A DNA stretch of 64,000 nt from Bacteroidota bacterium (lineage in GTDB: Bacteria; Bacteroidota; Rhodothermia; Rhodothermales; JANQRZ01), in the NCBI GenBank assembly GCA_038746285.1, contig JBCDKT010000016.1, forward strand, positions 1 through 64,000, in the 5' to 3' direction. Positions within the stretch are counted from its first letter, which is position 1; every line of letters begins with the position of its first letter. Shown here in pieces: positions 42,417 through 50,856 of this stretch. A model generated the notes under the pieces. That model was not told where the DNA came from. It searched no databases and was given only the letters and a program-made list of their open reading frames with translations. Position numbers and translations under genes: made by a program.

Positions 42417-43742
42417 ATGAATCGTTTTCTACTTCTGCTGACCCTCGGCGCTTTCGTAGTGGTCTCGGCACTGCCCGCCACCGCGCAGTCGCGCCCCGAG
42501 ATCGAGATGGCTACCGTCGCGCCTGATGGTCCTCGCGCTGCTTCACAGACGCCCATCGTGGAGGTCTCGCGCATCGACGAAGGCATTACCTACGGGATGC
42601 ACAACCGCAACGGTCCGGAGAATGACTGCTACGGTGCTATTGACCCCAACGATGACTTCACGGCGGCGTGCATCGAGAACTACCCCTCCGCGGCCTTCGC
42701 CGGCACTATCGTTACGACGGAAGCTGGCGAGGGGCTGTTCTACTACGTCGATGGCACCGGACCTGGGGCCGGCGGCGATCTGCAGGATTCGCTCGGCGTC
42801 TACAACTTCGACACGATGGAGGAGGGAGAACTACTCCCTGTGACCTACTTCGATGCCGATGGCAACGAGCTTCCGGCGGAACTCGCCCCACAGTGGGCGG
42901 ACGCTGGATACGACACGTCGACAGGCGAGATGATCCTTCTCGGGCGCTTCCAGGCCTGCTCGGCTGATGCCGGTGGACAACTCTGGAGCCTGAACATCCA
43001 GAGCCGCGAAGCCCGTCCGCTTCTGACGTTCACCGACCCGGACGCATGTCCGCTCTCGATGGCCTACGACAACGAGAACAACCGGGTCATCGGCATGGTG
43101 CCGGATGCAGGTTTCGAAGGGTTCTACCAGATAGACCTCACAACCGGCGAAACAGTCGCTGTGGCCCCGATTCCTCTGGAAGACCTCTCCGGGATGGTCG
43201 TTGCTCCCTTCATCCAGGGCGGTGCGACGAACTTCTTCGATAACGATGACCCGAGCGACAACGAAGCATGGATCTTCCTGTTCGAGGGACCGAACGGTGG
43301 ACCGGATCCCAATGCTTCCTCCTCGCATCTCATGACGTTCGATGAGAACGGCATCATCAATGGGTCGATGGAGACGGGCATCATCGACGCCAAAACGGAA
43401 TGGGTTGAAGTGCTCGCCACGGGCTTCAGGACTGTACCGTTCGTTATAGTGTCCAACGAGAGCGGTGTCGCAACGGGCGCACTCGAATTCATCGGTGTCT
43501 TCCCGAACCCGTTCCAGAGCTCGGCAGCAGTGATGCTCCGTGCGAACGAGCCGGTCGCGAACGCAACGGTCAAGGCGTACGATGTGCTTGGGCGCCAGGT
43601 AGCCACGCTGCACGACGGTCCGCTCGCCGCGACGCAGCACCAGTTCGGACTGCAGGCGCGGGACCTCCCCAGCGGGGTCTACTTCGTCTCTGTCCGCAGC
43701 GGTGACTCCTCGCAGACCAAAAAGGTAGTCCTTGTCGACTAA
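42417..43742 (+). CDS. Secreted protein with T9SS type-A sorting domain
   Basis: Protein of 441 residues. Signal peptide MNRFLLLLTLGAFVVVSALPATAQ from ATG 42417 (earlier in-frame ATGs lack a signal). The middle (about 60-345) has repeated beta-strand segments with GLFYYVDGTGPGAGGD, GQLWSLNIQSREARPL, DNENNRVIGMVPDAG and GFYQIDLTTGETV, suggesting a propeller-like fold. The C-terminal 80 residues are the sorting domain: GVFPNPFQSSAAVML, VKAYDVLGRQVATL, LPSGVYFVSVRSGD, KKVVLVD. The protein should cross the outer membrane by type IX secretion and be released or anchored after cleavage. Base composition is slightly less GC-rich than its neighbours. Function unknown. Confidence 0.85.
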   Translation: MNRFLLLLTLGAFVVVSALPATAQSRPEIEMATVAPDGPRAASQTPIVEVSRIDEGITYGMHNRNGPENDCYGAIDPNDDFTAACIENYPSAAFAGTIVTTEAGEGLFYYVDGTGPGAGGDLQDSLGVYNFDTMEEGELLPVTYFDADGNELPAELAPQWADAGYDTSTGEMILLGRFQACSADAGGQLWSLNIQSREARPLLTFTDPDACPLSMAYDNENNRVIGMVPDAGFEGFYQIDLTTGETVAVAPIPLEDLSGMVVAPFIQGGATNFFDNDDPSDNEAWIFLFEGPNGGPDPNASSSHLMTFDENGIINGSMETGIIDAKTEWVEVLATGFRTVPFVIVSNESGVATGALEFIGVFPNPFQSSAAVMLRANEPVANATVKAYDVLGRQVATLHDGPLAATQHQFGLQARDLPSGVYFVSVRSGDSSQTKKVVLVD

Positions 43743-43764
43743 ACCTTCCGCGTCTGCGACGCTT

Positions 43765-43804
43765 AGAGCCGGCCGTGCCCTCGGGCGCGGCCGGCTCTTT
43801 TCTT
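43765..43804. terminator. Intrinsic terminator between convergent genes
   Basis: AGAGCCGGCCG (43765-43775) and CGGCCGGCTCT (43788-43798) form an 11-bp stem; TTTTCTT follows on the plus strand. It ends the T9SS cargo transcript, and the same stem lies just past the rarA stop on the other strand. Confidence 0.85.
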
Positions 43805-45170
43805 ATGCATCCTCAGCGTAACGGCGGGCGCGCTTCTCGACGGACTCCTCGGCGTCGCGCGCGCGCCACGCGGCGAGGCGCTCGGCGACGGTGCGCTCGT
43901 AGCCGCTCTCGCGCGGAGCGTAGAAGTAGAGCCCCTGCATCTCGGCCGGGAGGTACTGCTCCGGCACGTAGCCGTCGCGGTAGGCGTGGGGGTACTTGTA
44001 GCCGGCCCCGTGCCCTAGCCCGGCCTTGTCGCGGCTGCCGTCCTTGAGCGGGTTCGGCACCTCGCCCGTCTGCTCGTCCTGGACGTGCCGCAGGGCGTCG
44101 AAGTAGGCGAAGACGCTGTTGGACTTCGGCGCCGTGGCGAGGTAGAGGCAGCACGCGGCGAGGTGAAACTGCCCCTCCGGCATCCCGACGACGTCGAACG
44201 CTACCGCGCACGCCGAGGCGACCTGCACGGCGCGGGGGTCGGCGAGGCCGACGTCTTCGGCGGCGAAGATGAGGAGGCGGCGGAGGATGAAGCGCGGGTC
44301 CTCGCCCGCGTAGACCATCCGCGCCAGCCAGTAGAGCGCCGCGTCGGGGTCGCTCCCGCGGAGGCTCTTGATGAACGCCGAGATCGTGTCGAAGTGCGCG
44401 TCGCCTTCCTTGTCGTAGAGCACGGCCCGGCGCTGGATCGAGTCCTCGGCCACGGCCAGGTCGACGCGGACGGTGCCCGCCTCGTCCGGCGGGGTGGTCT
44501 CGACCGCCAGTTCGAGCGCGCCGAGCAGGCTGCGGGCGTCGCCGTTGGCGGTGCTCACGAGGTGCGCCAGCGCGTCCTCGTCGAGCTGGACGGCCCGGTC
44601 GCCGTAGCCGCGCTCGGCGTCGGCGAGGGCCTGGCGGGCGACCTGCCGGAGGTCAGCCTCGGTCAGCGTTTTGAGTTCGAAGATGCGGCTCCGCGAGACG
44701 AGCGCCTTGTTGACCTCGAAGTAGGGATTCTCCGTCGTCGCCCCGATGAAGGTGACCGTGCCGTTCTCGACGTGGGGGAGGAGGGCGTCCTGCTGCGCCT
44801 TGTTGAAGCGGTGCACCTCGTCCACGAACAGGATCGTCCGCGCGCCGCGAAGCCGGAGGCGCTCCTCGGCCGCTGCGATCTCCTCGCGGATGTTCTTCAC
44901 CCCGGCGAGCACCGCGTTGAGCGTGGCGAAGTGGCTCTCGGTCGTGCCCGCGATGATGCGGGCCAGCGTCGTCTTGCCGGTCCCCGGGGGACCGAAGAAG
45001 AGCAGCGATGTGAGGCGGTCAGCCTCGATAGCCCGGCGCAGCAGCTTGCCGGGGCCGAGGATGTGCGGCTGCCCGGCGAAGTCGCCGAGCGTGCGCGGTC
45101 GCATCCGGTCGGCGAGGGGGGCCGCCGCGGCGCGGGCGTCGTCGGCGCGGGCCTGGAAGAGGTCGGGCAT
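43803..45170 (-). CDS. rarA: Replication-associated recombination protein A (MgsA/WRNIP1 family)
   Basis: AAA+ ATPase of 455 residues from ATG 45170. Marks: MRPRTLGDFAGQPHILGPG, Walker A FFGPPGTGKTTLARI, Walker B TILFVDEVHRFNKAQQD, sensor 1 TFIGATTENPYFEVNKAL, and the C-terminal tetramerisation region (DPDAALYWLARMVYAGEDPRFI, YKYPHAYRDGYVPEQYLP, YFYAPRESGYE). It acts at stalled replication forks with SSB and RecA. The frame stays open upstream through the 15-bp repeat array (encoding VLRPT-type pentapeptides), but MPDLFQ is the expected start. Confidence 0.93.
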   Translation of the reverse strand: MPDLFQARADDARAAAAPLADRMRPRTLGDFAGQPHILGPGKLLRRAIEADRLTSLLFFGPPGTGKTTLARIIAGTTESHFATLNAVLAGVKNIREEIAAAEERLRLRGARTILFVDEVHRFNKAQQDALLPHVENGTVTFIGATTENPYFEVNKALVSRSRIFELKTLTEADLRQVARQALADAERGYGDRAVQLDEDALAHLVSTANGDARSLLGALELAVETTPPDEAGTVRVDLAVAEDSIQRRAVLYDKEGDAHFDTISAFIKSLRGSDPDAALYWLARMVYAGEDPRFILRRLLIFAAEDVGLADPRAVQVASACAVAFDVVGMPEGQFHLAACCLYLATAPKSNSVFAYFDALRHVQDEQTGEVPNPLKDGSRDKAGLGHGAGYKYPHAYRDGYVPEQYLPAEMQGLYFYAPRESGYERTVAERLAAWRARDAEESVEKRARRYAEDA

Positions 45171-45181
45171 GGATGGTGGAC

Positions 45182-45297
45182 AGAGAACGGCGGGACGGAG
45201 GACGGTGAGACGGAGGACGGTGGGACGGAGAACGGCGGGACGGAGGACGGTGGGACGGAGGACGGTGAGACGTAGGACGGTGAGACGGAGGACGTGA
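45182..45297. repeat. 15-bp tandem array (purine arm of element A3)
   Basis: About 7.7 units of the type GGAGGACGGTGAGAC fill 45182-45297 with few differences between units. The array ends 11 bp before the rarA start codon on the other strand and could influence its expression. It takes the place of the 9-bp array of element A1. A weak relative (GACGGTGGACAG-like) lies at about 56935-56970, just upstream of another minus-strand start. Confidence 0.8.
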
Positions 45298-45440
45298 GCA
45301 AGGTACCGAGGCGGTCGCGCCTTGCGTCGGCGTGTGCTGCTCGCTTTCTCCCTCCTCACCCTCCCTGCCCTCCACGCCGGAAGACTCCCATTCCTCCACC
45401 CCACGCCAGAAGCGCACTGACTATGCGCCAGGGGCGCTTG
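45298..45440. repeat. Purine-arm repeat element A3 (core and pyrimidine arm)
   Basis: After the 15-bp array comes the family core TACCGAGGCGGTCGCGC (45304-45320), a pyrimidine-rich arm (45349-45405, e.g. CTCCCTCCTCACCCTCCC) and a final hairpin GCGCC-AGG-GGCGC (45425-45437). The sequence has diverged from A1/A2, but the order of parts is the same. It fills the divergent gap between rarA and the next secreted-protein gene. Confidence 0.65.
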
Positions 45441-45467
45441 CATTTTCTCGTTTTAGATAGTTTATTG
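45438..45467 (+). promoter_or_regulatory. Possible promoter of the second T9SS cargo gene
   Basis: TTG (45438-45440) is followed after 17 bp by TAGTTTATTG (45458-45467) in a short AT-rich stretch, a fair match to TTG / TAnnTTTG. The ATG is at 45514. Confidence 0.35.
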
Positions 45468-45513
45468 TAAGCGCTTTCATCGCACCATCCTTCATCCCTA
45501 GCCCCTTTCTGCC

Positions 45514-47031
45514 ATGATGCGCTCTCTCCTGACCGCCCTCGCGGTCCTCCTCTTGCTGGCCCCGGCCTCGCTCGCGCAGCCCGTCATCGACGGCGACCTG
45601 TCCGACGGCGACTACCGGACCCTCGCCTCCAAGCTCAACGCCAACGCCGGATTCGGCCCGGACATCGACGTGACGGATATCCGCTACTTCGCCGACTTCG
45701 ACAACGAGGTGCTCTACCTCGGCGTCCAGGGCAAGGTCAATCCGTTCTCGAGCGACGGGTTCGGCCTCTACCTCAACTTCGACGACCCCGTGGGGGCCTC
45801 GGCCGGGACGCTCCTCGGCGACGTGGCTGGGGCAGAGTTCAACTACCTCGGCGCGGCCGACTCGGCCTTCACGGCGGACTTCGAGGTGGACTACGCCTTC
45901 TGGGCCAGCCCTGGCGGCACCAGCACGAGCGTCTTCTTCGACGCCGTGACCTACGTGGACTCGACGCGCTCCGACTTCCTCGGCACTGCCGACCAGACGG
46001 GGACCGCCATCTCGGGGCCGGCCGACGACAGCACCAACACGGGCGGTCCGGTGTTCTTCAACGAGATCACGTTCGCATTCGACAACAGCGCCTCGGGCAG
46101 CACCGGGCTGGAGTTCTCGATCCCCTTCGCCGACCTCGGCATCGACGCCGCCCAGGCCGGGGCCATCCACGCCTTCGCCTTCGTCGTCTCCTCGACGTCG
46201 TACTTCTCGGACGTCACCGTGCCGGGCGACGTGACCGCCGGCAACCTCGGCTTCGACGTGGACTTCAACGCCAACCTGACCGACGCCGACTGCGCGTGCC
46301 CGAACCCGAGTTCGTCCATCGGCAACGGCCCGTACAACGCCTCGGCTCCGCTCATGCCGCCGACCGGCCCGAACTTCGACCTGACGGCCTCCGGCGTTCC
46401 GTCCTCGGTCCTGCCCGGCGGCTCGTTCCAGGTCGACTTCACGGTGACCAACAACACGGGCAACCCGGTGACCGGCGACCTGTTCTACACGGCCTCGCCC
46501 GGCGGGATACAGTTCAACGTCTTCAACGACCAGACGGTGGCAGCAGGCGCGACGCGGTCGGGCTTCTACACCCAGAACGTGCCAGGCAACGCCGTCCCAG
46601 GCATCTATACCTACACGGTGCGGATCGGCAACTTCCCGAACGCAACGGTCGACTCCGAGGTCTTCACGATCGTCGTCAGCGCGTCGGCTCCGGCCGCCGG
46701 TGGGACTGCTGAGTGGAGCGCCTCGGACGCCGTCTGGGGCGGCGAAGAGGTCATCGCGGCGGCCGGCCTTGCGACGGCTTCGGTGGGGGCCTACCCGAAC
46801 CCGTTCGCGTCGGAGACGACGATCCAGTTCGAGACGGCCAAGACGGCCAGCGTCCGCCTCGCGGTGTACGACGTGACGGGCCGCGAGGTCGCGGTGCTCG
46901 TCGACGGAACCGTCGCGGCGGGTACGCACCAGGCGACGTTCGACGCGCGGGGCCTCGCCAGCGGGCTCTACGTTTGGCACCTCGAAGCGGGGGGCCGCGC
47001 CGAGACCGGGCGGATCACGCTCGTGCGCTAG
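45514..47031 (+). CDS. Secreted protein with T9SS type-A sorting domain
   Basis: Protein of 505 residues with signal peptide ending APASLAQ. The N-terminal domain (DGDLSDGDYRTLASKLNANAG, YLGVQGKVNPFSSDGFGLYL) resembles the domain of secreted sugar-binding and CBM9-like proteins that begin IDGxxxD. An immunoglobulin-like segment follows (PGGSFQVDFTVTNNTGNPVTGDLFY...VPGIYTYTVRIGNFP). The C-terminal sorting domain is VGAYPNPFASETTIQFE, RLAVYDVTGREVAVLVDG, GLASGLYVWHLEAGG, TGRITLVR. Expected to reach the cell surface or medium by type IX secretion. Ligand unknown. Confidence 0.85.
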   Translation: MMRSLLTALAVLLLLAPASLAQPVIDGDLSDGDYRTLASKLNANAGFGPDIDVTDIRYFADFDNEVLYLGVQGKVNPFSSDGFGLYLNFDDPVGASAGTLLGDVAGAEFNYLGAADSAFTADFEVDYAFWASPGGTSTSVFFDAVTYVDSTRSDFLGTADQTGTAISGPADDSTNTGGPVFFNEITFAFDNSASGSTGLEFSIPFADLGIDAAQAGAIHAFAFVVSSTSYFSDVTVPGDVTAGNLGFDVDFNANLTDADCACPNPSSSIGNGPYNASAPLMPPTGPNFDLTASGVPSSVLPGGSFQVDFTVTNNTGNPVTGDLFYTASPGGIQFNVFNDQTVAAGATRSGFYTQNVPGNAVPGIYTYTVRIGNFPNATVDSEVFTIVVSASAPAAGGTAEWSASDAVWGGEEVIAAAGLATASVGAYPNPFASETTIQFETAKTASVRLAVYDVTGREVAVLVDGTVAAGTHQATFDARGLASGLYVWHLEAGGRAETGRITLVR

Positions 47032-47054
47032 GCCGCCGACCGGCACGAACCCAC

Positions 47055-47094
47055 AGCGCCGCCCGGGCTCCGGCTCGGGCGGCGCTGCCGTTTT
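47055..47094. terminator. Intrinsic terminator between convergent genes
   Basis: AGCGCCGCCCG (47055-47065) and CGGGCGGCGCT (47076-47086) form an 11-bp stem, followed by GCCG and TTTT on the plus strand. It lies between the T9SS cargo gene and the SDR gene. Confidence 0.8.
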
Positions 47095-47111
47095 GCGATG
47101 CGTTGCCTCTT

Positions 47112-47810
47112 TCAGATGTCGCCCCGCTGGGGTCGGAGGATGATCTCCTCTGCGACGGTGCGGCCGGTGAGTTTGTGGAGGTCCACGAGCGCGTGGGCGA
47201 TGTCCTCGGGCGGCATGAAGCGCGCCGGGGGCAGGTCCGTGCCCTCCCAGCTCGCAGTCAGCGTGGCCCCGGGAAGGAGCGTGGTTACGCGCAGGCCGGT
47301 GCCTTTGGTCTCCTCGCGGACGGCCCGGGCGAGGCCGAGCAGCCCGTGCTTGGCCGCGCAGTAGGCCGCCCCGCCGGGGTAGCCTCGGATCGCCGCGACG
47401 GAAGCCATGAAGAACAGGTCGCCGCGCCCGCGCTCCAGCATGGCTGGGAGGAAGGCCCGCGTGACGAGGTAGGCACTCGTGAGGTTGACGTCGACTTGGG
47501 CGCGGAAGTCGGCGGGGTCGAGGTCGAGCAGGCCGCCGGGCAGGAACGCGCCGGCGTTGTTGACGAGGACATCCGGCGTGCCGAGACGCAGGTTCACGTC
47601 GTCGGCCATCGCCGCGACGGCCTCGTCGTCGGTCACGTCGCACGGAAAGACGGCCGCCTCGGCCCCGAGCCGCCGGCACTCGGCGGCGACGGCGTCGAGC
47701 TTGGCTTCGGTGCGAGCGACGAGGGCGAGGCGTGTTCCGTCCTCGGCAGCAAACGCCTCGGCTACGGCCGCGCCGATGCCCTGGCTCGCGCCGGTGATAA
47801 CAATCGTCAT
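47112..47810 (-). CDS. Short-chain dehydrogenase (possible sepiapterin-reductase-like)
   Basis: SDR of 232 residues. NADP-binding TGASQGIGAAVAEAF, Arg in ALVARTEAKL (NADP preference), NNAG in VLVNNAGAFLPGG, Ser in FFMASVAAIRG, and catalytic YCAAK. It is the last gene of a minus-strand run with a PTPS-like gene, folE and a 113-residue protein gene. Sepiapterin reductases are SDRs of this size that follow GTP cyclohydrolase I and PTPS in tetrahydrobiopterin synthesis. Context therefore suggests that role, but SDR specificity cannot be read from sequence by eye. Confidence 0.75.
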   Translation of the reverse strand: MTIVITGASQGIGAAVAEAFAAEDGTRLALVARTEAKLDAVAAECRRLGAEAAVFPCDVTDDEAVAAMADDVNLRLGTPDVLVNNAGAFLPGGLLDLDPADFRAQVDVNLTSAYLVTRAFLPAMLERGRGDLFFMASVAAIRGYPGGAAYCAAKHGLLGLARAVREETKGTGLRVTTLLPGATLTASWEGTDLPPARFMPPEDIAHALVDLHKLTGRTVAEEIILRPQRGDI

Positions 47811-47811
47811 G

Positions 47812-48153
47812 TCAGCGTGTCTCTTCGAGTGTGGAGGTGCCTTCGGACCGGTCGCCGCTCGTCCAGCGCCAGCGCTCGTGGAGCCGGAGCCGCCCGTCGG
47901 GCAGCACCTCCGGCGTCGTCTCGCAGGAGCCCGTCATCAGGCGGCCGGCCATGTTGACGTGCTGGTAGCGCATGTCGAGCCTGCCCTCGGCATCGGCCGT
48001 GGCGACGAGTGACCCGAACGCGACGCGGCCGCCGCGGTAGGTGGCCCACACGACGCACCCCTCCTGGTGGTACTCGAAGACGGTCGCCTCGCCGGCCTCG
48101 CCACCGGCTGAGTTCTCGGCGGCTCGGAAGCGCCGTCCGTCGTAGTCGACCAT
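47812..48153 (-). CDS. Small conserved protein of the pterin cluster
   Basis: Protein of 113 residues from ATG 48153, which overlaps the folE stop (TGATG). Features: VDYDGRRFRAAENSAGGEAGEATVFEYHQEGCVVWATYRGGRVAFGSL, DMRYQHVNMAGRLMTGSC, and the end LHERWRWTSGDRSEGTSTLEE. Short proteins with this pattern occur in many bacteria and are sometimes labelled N-acetylglutamate synthase, for which I see no basis. Translational coupling suggests a role linked to folE or the SDR. Function unknown. Confidence 0.75.
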   Translation of the reverse strand: MVDYDGRRFRAAENSAGGEAGEATVFEYHQEGCVVWATYRGGRVAFGSLVATADAEGRLDMRYQHVNMAGRLMTGSCETTPEVLPDGRLRLHERWRWTSGDRSEGTSTLEETR

Positions 48154-48788
48154 CAGTGCCGGTTGATGAGCCGCATGAACTCGGCGCGGGTGTGGATGTT
48201 GTTGAGGAACTCGCCCGAGACCGCGCTGGTGGTCGTGACCGAGTTCTGCTTCTCCGCCCCGCGCATCATCATGCACAGGTGCTGCGCCTCGATCACGACG
48301 GCCACGCCCTGCGGGTCGAGCACACGCTGGACGGCGTCGCGGACCTGGATCGTCAGGCGCTCCTGCACCTGGAGCCGCCGAGCGAACACGTCGACTACGC
48401 GCGGGATCTTGCTCAGTCCCACGATCCGCCCGTTCGGGATATAGGCCACGTGGGCCTTGCCAAAAAATGGGAGCATATGGTGTTCACATAACGAATACAC
48501 CTCGATGTCCTTGACGAGGATCATCTGCGAGTAGTCCTCCTCGAACAGCGCCGAGCGGAGGATGGCGTCGGGGTCGAGCTGGTAGCCGTGCGTCAGGAAC
48601 TGGTACGCCTTCGCCACGCGCTCGGGCGTCTTGACGAGCCCCTCGCGCTCCGGGTCCTCGCCGACGAGCGAAAGGACGCGGCGCGTGTGCTCGGCGAGGC
48701 GTTCGGTCGTCGGCGGGTGGTAAACGTCGCGCCGCTCGTAGAGGTGTGGAGCGGCGAAGTCGGTGCCGTCAGGTTCGTGGTCGGGCAT
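48153..48788 (-). CDS. folE: GTP cyclohydrolase I
   Basis: Enzyme of 211 residues. Zinc ligands Cys/His in [22 protein letters not shown] and Cys in [10 protein letters not shown]; the conserved [35 protein letters not shown] and [14 protein letters not shown] are all present. It converts GTP to 7,8-dihydroneopterin triphosphate, the entry step to folate, tetrahydrobiopterin and queuosine. It lies between the PTPS-like gene (94 bp upstream) and the 113-residue protein gene. Confidence 0.96.
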   Translation of the reverse strand: MPDHEPDGTDFAAPHLYERRDVYHPPTTERLAEHTRRVLSLVGEDPEREGLVKTPERVAKAYQFLTHGYQLDPDAILRSALFEEDYSQMILVKDIEVYSLCEHHMLPFFGKAHVAYIPNGRIVGLSKIPRVVDVFARRLQVQERLTIQVRDAVQRVLDPQGVAVVIEAQHLCMMMRGAEKQNSVTTTSAVSGEFLNNIHTRAEFMRLINRH

Positions 48789-48881
48789 CGGGGGGAGGGG
48801 GCGAGCGGAAGCAAGAGAGAGGAGAAGATAGGGAGGCGGTGCGTCCGAGACCCCCTGCGTTTCTCCGGTCTCGCTCCTGGA

Positions 48882-49295
48882 TTACTCGCCGCGGTATTCG
48901 GCCACGTTGTGCTGCGTCTCGGCGAGGCGGACGCTGTGCAGACGCCCGCTCGGCAGCGCGTCCGCGATCTGATTCCAGATGGCGATGGCGACGTTCTCGG
49001 TCGAGGGCATCACGCCGTCGAGGAAGTCCACGTCGAGGTTCAGGTTGCGGTGGTCCAGCTTGTCCACCACCCGCTCGTTCAGGACGCGCTTGAGCACCCC
49101 GAGGTCGATGACGTAGCCCGTCAGCGGGTCGGGCTCACCGGCCACGGTCACTTCGAGCGTGTAGTTGTGCCCGTGCCAGTTCGGGCTGTTGCACTTGCCG
49201 AACGTCTCCCGATTCCAGTCGTCCGACTGAGCCGGGTTGTGGAGCCGGTGGGCTGCGTTGAAGCGGACGGTGCGGGTGACGTAAACAAGGGGCAT
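48882..49295 (-). CDS. 6-pyruvoyl-tetrahydropterin synthase-like (PTPS / QueD family)
   Basis: Enzyme of 137 residues. Zinc histidines in FNAAHRLHNP and WHGHNYTLEV; catalytic Cys in GKCNSPNWHGHNY; DLGVLKRVLN; LDHRNLNLD; and the C-terminal Glu region VRLAETQHN. The GKCN-PN-HGHNY form is like animal PTPS rather than the CGRLHGHSF form of E. coli QueD as I remember them. With folE and an SDR downstream, tetrahydrobiopterin synthesis is more likely than queuosine, though tgt is also in this window (52207). First gene of the cluster. Confidence 0.85.
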   Translation of the reverse strand: MPLVYVTRTVRFNAAHRLHNPAQSDDWNRETFGKCNSPNWHGHNYTLEVTVAGEPDPLTGYVIDLGVLKRVLNERVVDKLDHRNLNLDVDFLDGVMPSTENVAIAIWNQIADALPSGRLHSVRLAETQHNVAEYRGE

Positions 49296-49498
49296 GGGCT
49301 GGGCAAAGTCGGATGCTCCGTCTGAACCCGCCCTTGCCAGGCTTCGTTCCTGCGGATAATAGGCGTAGGTTACGTTAGGGTACCGGGACGCTGTGTTCTG
49401 ATTATTTGACGCCGCCAGGGTCTCGCATTTGGTTTGCTTTCGGCCTACCTTGTCTCTCTGCCTTTCCTTGTGCTTTTTCCTGCTCTCCTCTCAAGCCC

Positions 49499-49837
49499 GT
49501 GACTAAGACGCTCTTTCAGCAGATCGCCGACGGTGACATCCCGTCGCAACTCCTCTACGAGGATGACCGCGCCATCGCCTTCCGCGACATCGACCCGCAA
49601 GCCCCGGTGCATGTGCTCATCGTGCCCCGTAAGCCCATCCCCCGCGCCGACGAGATCCAGGTAGAAGACGAGGCACTCATTGGGCACCTATTTGTCATCG
49701 CCCGCCAGGTCGCGGAGCAGCAAGGCCTGAAGAATTATCGCCTTGTGATGAACAACGGCGAAGGGGCCGGGCAGACAGTGTTTCACGTCCACCTGCACCT
49801 CCTCGGCGGGCGTTCGATGCAGTGGCCTCCAGGGTGA
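49499..49837 (+). CDS. HIT-family nucleotide hydrolase (HinT-like)
   Basis: Protein of 112 residues from GTG 49499. Marks: TLFQQIADGDIPSQLLYEDD, AFRDIDPQAPVHVLIVPRKPI, and the histidine triad HVHLHLLGG. It hydrolyses purine nucleotide phosphoramidates. An in-frame ATG at 49406 would add a non-conserved stretch. The stop codon lies inside the left arm of the inverted repeat B6. Confidence 0.93.
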   Translation: MTKTLFQQIADGDIPSQLLYEDDRAIAFRDIDPQAPVHVLIVPRKPIPRADEIQVEDEALIGHLFVIARQVAEQQGLKNYRLVMNNGEGAGQTVFHVHLHLLGGRSMQWPPG

Positions 49838-49908
49838 TTTTGGATGTGGGATTCTAGACGTGTCTCACAGGCACCGAGTCCAAAATCCCTGATCTAAAAT
49901 CCAAAACC
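49836..49908. repeat. Inverted repeat B6 between HIT and ABC genes
   Basis: GATTTTGGAT (49836-49845) and ATCCAAAACC (49899-49908) pair at 9 of 10 positions, with further AAAATC/GATTTT blocks inside (e.g. CCAAAATCCC near 49880). It contains the HIT stop codon and ends 2 bp before the ABC-gene ATG. It is AT-richer than the other B elements. Confidence 0.55.
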
Positions 49909-49910
49909 GA

Positions 49911-50693
49911 ATGATTGACGTCCAGGATGTCCACGTCACCCTCGGCGGCGCGCCGGTGCTGCGCGACGTGTCGTTCTACGTGGCGACGGGACAGATCGCA
50001 GGCTACGTCGGTCCCAACGGGGCGGGTAAGACAACGACGATGCGCCTCCTGACCGGGACGCTCGCCCCGGACCACGGGCGGGTCGTCGTGGCCGGCGTGG
50101 ACGTGGGGACGCACCCGCTCGACGCCAAGCGGCGCTACGGCTTCGTGCCGGAGCACGGGCACATCTACGAGAGCTTCACGCCCGAAGAGTACCTCCTCTT
50201 CGTCGGGCGGATGTACGGGCTGGACGAGGCGCTCGTCCGCACGCGCCTAGCCGCGCTCCTGCAGTACTGGCGCCTCGGCGACGAGGCCCAGCGCAAGATG
50301 GTGGGGTTCTCGAAGGGGATGAAGCAGAAAGTCCTCCTCAGCGCCGCGCTCCTGCACGCCCCGCCGGTCCTCCTGCTCGACGAGCCGCTCTCCGGCCTCG
50401 ACGCCGAGGCCGTGCTCCTGGCCCGCGCCCTGTTTCGGACCTGGGCCGACGCCGGGCACACGGTGCTCTACTCGTCGCACCTCCTGGACGCCGTCGAGCG
50501 GATCGCCGACTGGGTGATCGTGATCCGCGAGGGCCAGATCATCGGCGAGGGGTCGCCGGAGGCGCTGAAGACCGAGACGGCAGCGGCCTCGCTCGAACTC
50601 GCCTTCAGCCAGCTCACCGCCACCGAGGACGTGAGCGCCCGGACGGCGCAGCTGATGGCGGACGGCTTCGGCGGGGCCGGCTCCGGGCCGTAG
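49911..50693 (+). CDS. ABC transporter ATP-binding protein
   Basis: ATPase of 260 residues. Walker A GYVGPNGAGKTTTM, Q-loop region GFVPEHGHIYESFTPEEYL, signature GFSKGMKQKVLLSAAL, Walker B VLLLDEPLSGLDAE, H-loop YSSHLLDAVER. Sequence type is that of Nat/Ccm/Yhi-like exporter ATPases. No permease gene is adjacent, so its membrane partner is elsewhere. Confidence 0.9.
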   Translation: MIDVQDVHVTLGGAPVLRDVSFYVATGQIAGYVGPNGAGKTTTMRLLTGTLAPDHGRVVVAGVDVGTHPLDAKRRYGFVPEHGHIYESFTPEEYLLFVGRMYGLDEALVRTRLAALLQYWRLGDEAQRKMVGFSKGMKQKVLLSAALLHAPPVLLLDEPLSGLDAEAVLLARALFRTWADAGHTVLYSSHLLDAVERIADWVIVIREGQIIGEGSPEALKTETAAASLELAFSQLTATEDVSARTAQLMADGFGGAGSGP

Positions 50694-50708
50694 CTAAAAA
50701 CAGGAGCG

Positions 50709-50784
50709 CAGGGGCACGGCGGTGCCGTGCCCGGAGGTCGGTGGTGGGTTCGAACACGGCGTAGCAGTGCTACGCCCCTACGGG
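50709..50784. repeat. Paired palindromic repeat C2
   Basis: Two palindromes, GGGCACGGC-GGT-GCCGTGCCC (50712-50732) and GGCGTAGCA-G-TGCTACGCC (50758-50776), face each other with outer sequence AGGGGC... and ...GCCCCTACGGG. The arrangement matches C1 with different stem sequences. It lies between the ABC ATPase and coaE genes. Confidence 0.65.
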
Positions 50785-50856
50785 TGTCTGTGACGGGCTG
50801 TACCTGATTCTCTATCTTTCGCTCGCCCCCGCTCCTGCTCACCCCTGCCTCGCATC

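Noticed and set aside
45182-45297. Regular repeats considered as a CRISPR array
   Set aside because: The units are 15 bp and directly adjacent, with no spacers and no cas genes in the window. The same holds for the 9-bp array at 3310-3399.
45421-47679. Long minus-strand frame opposite the second T9SS cargo and the SDR region
   Set aside because: It covers two well-supported genes and a terminator, and its translation is Arg/Val/Glu-rich without motifs, typical of a shadow frame.
47812-48153. N-acetylglutamate synthase, a label often given to such proteins
   Set aside because: At 113 residues with no acetyl-CoA-binding motif it cannot be matched to that enzyme from the sequence.
49911-50693. 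A complete ABC exporter operon
   Set aside because: Only the ATPase is here; the next genes are coaE and a small membrane protein that does not look like a permease.
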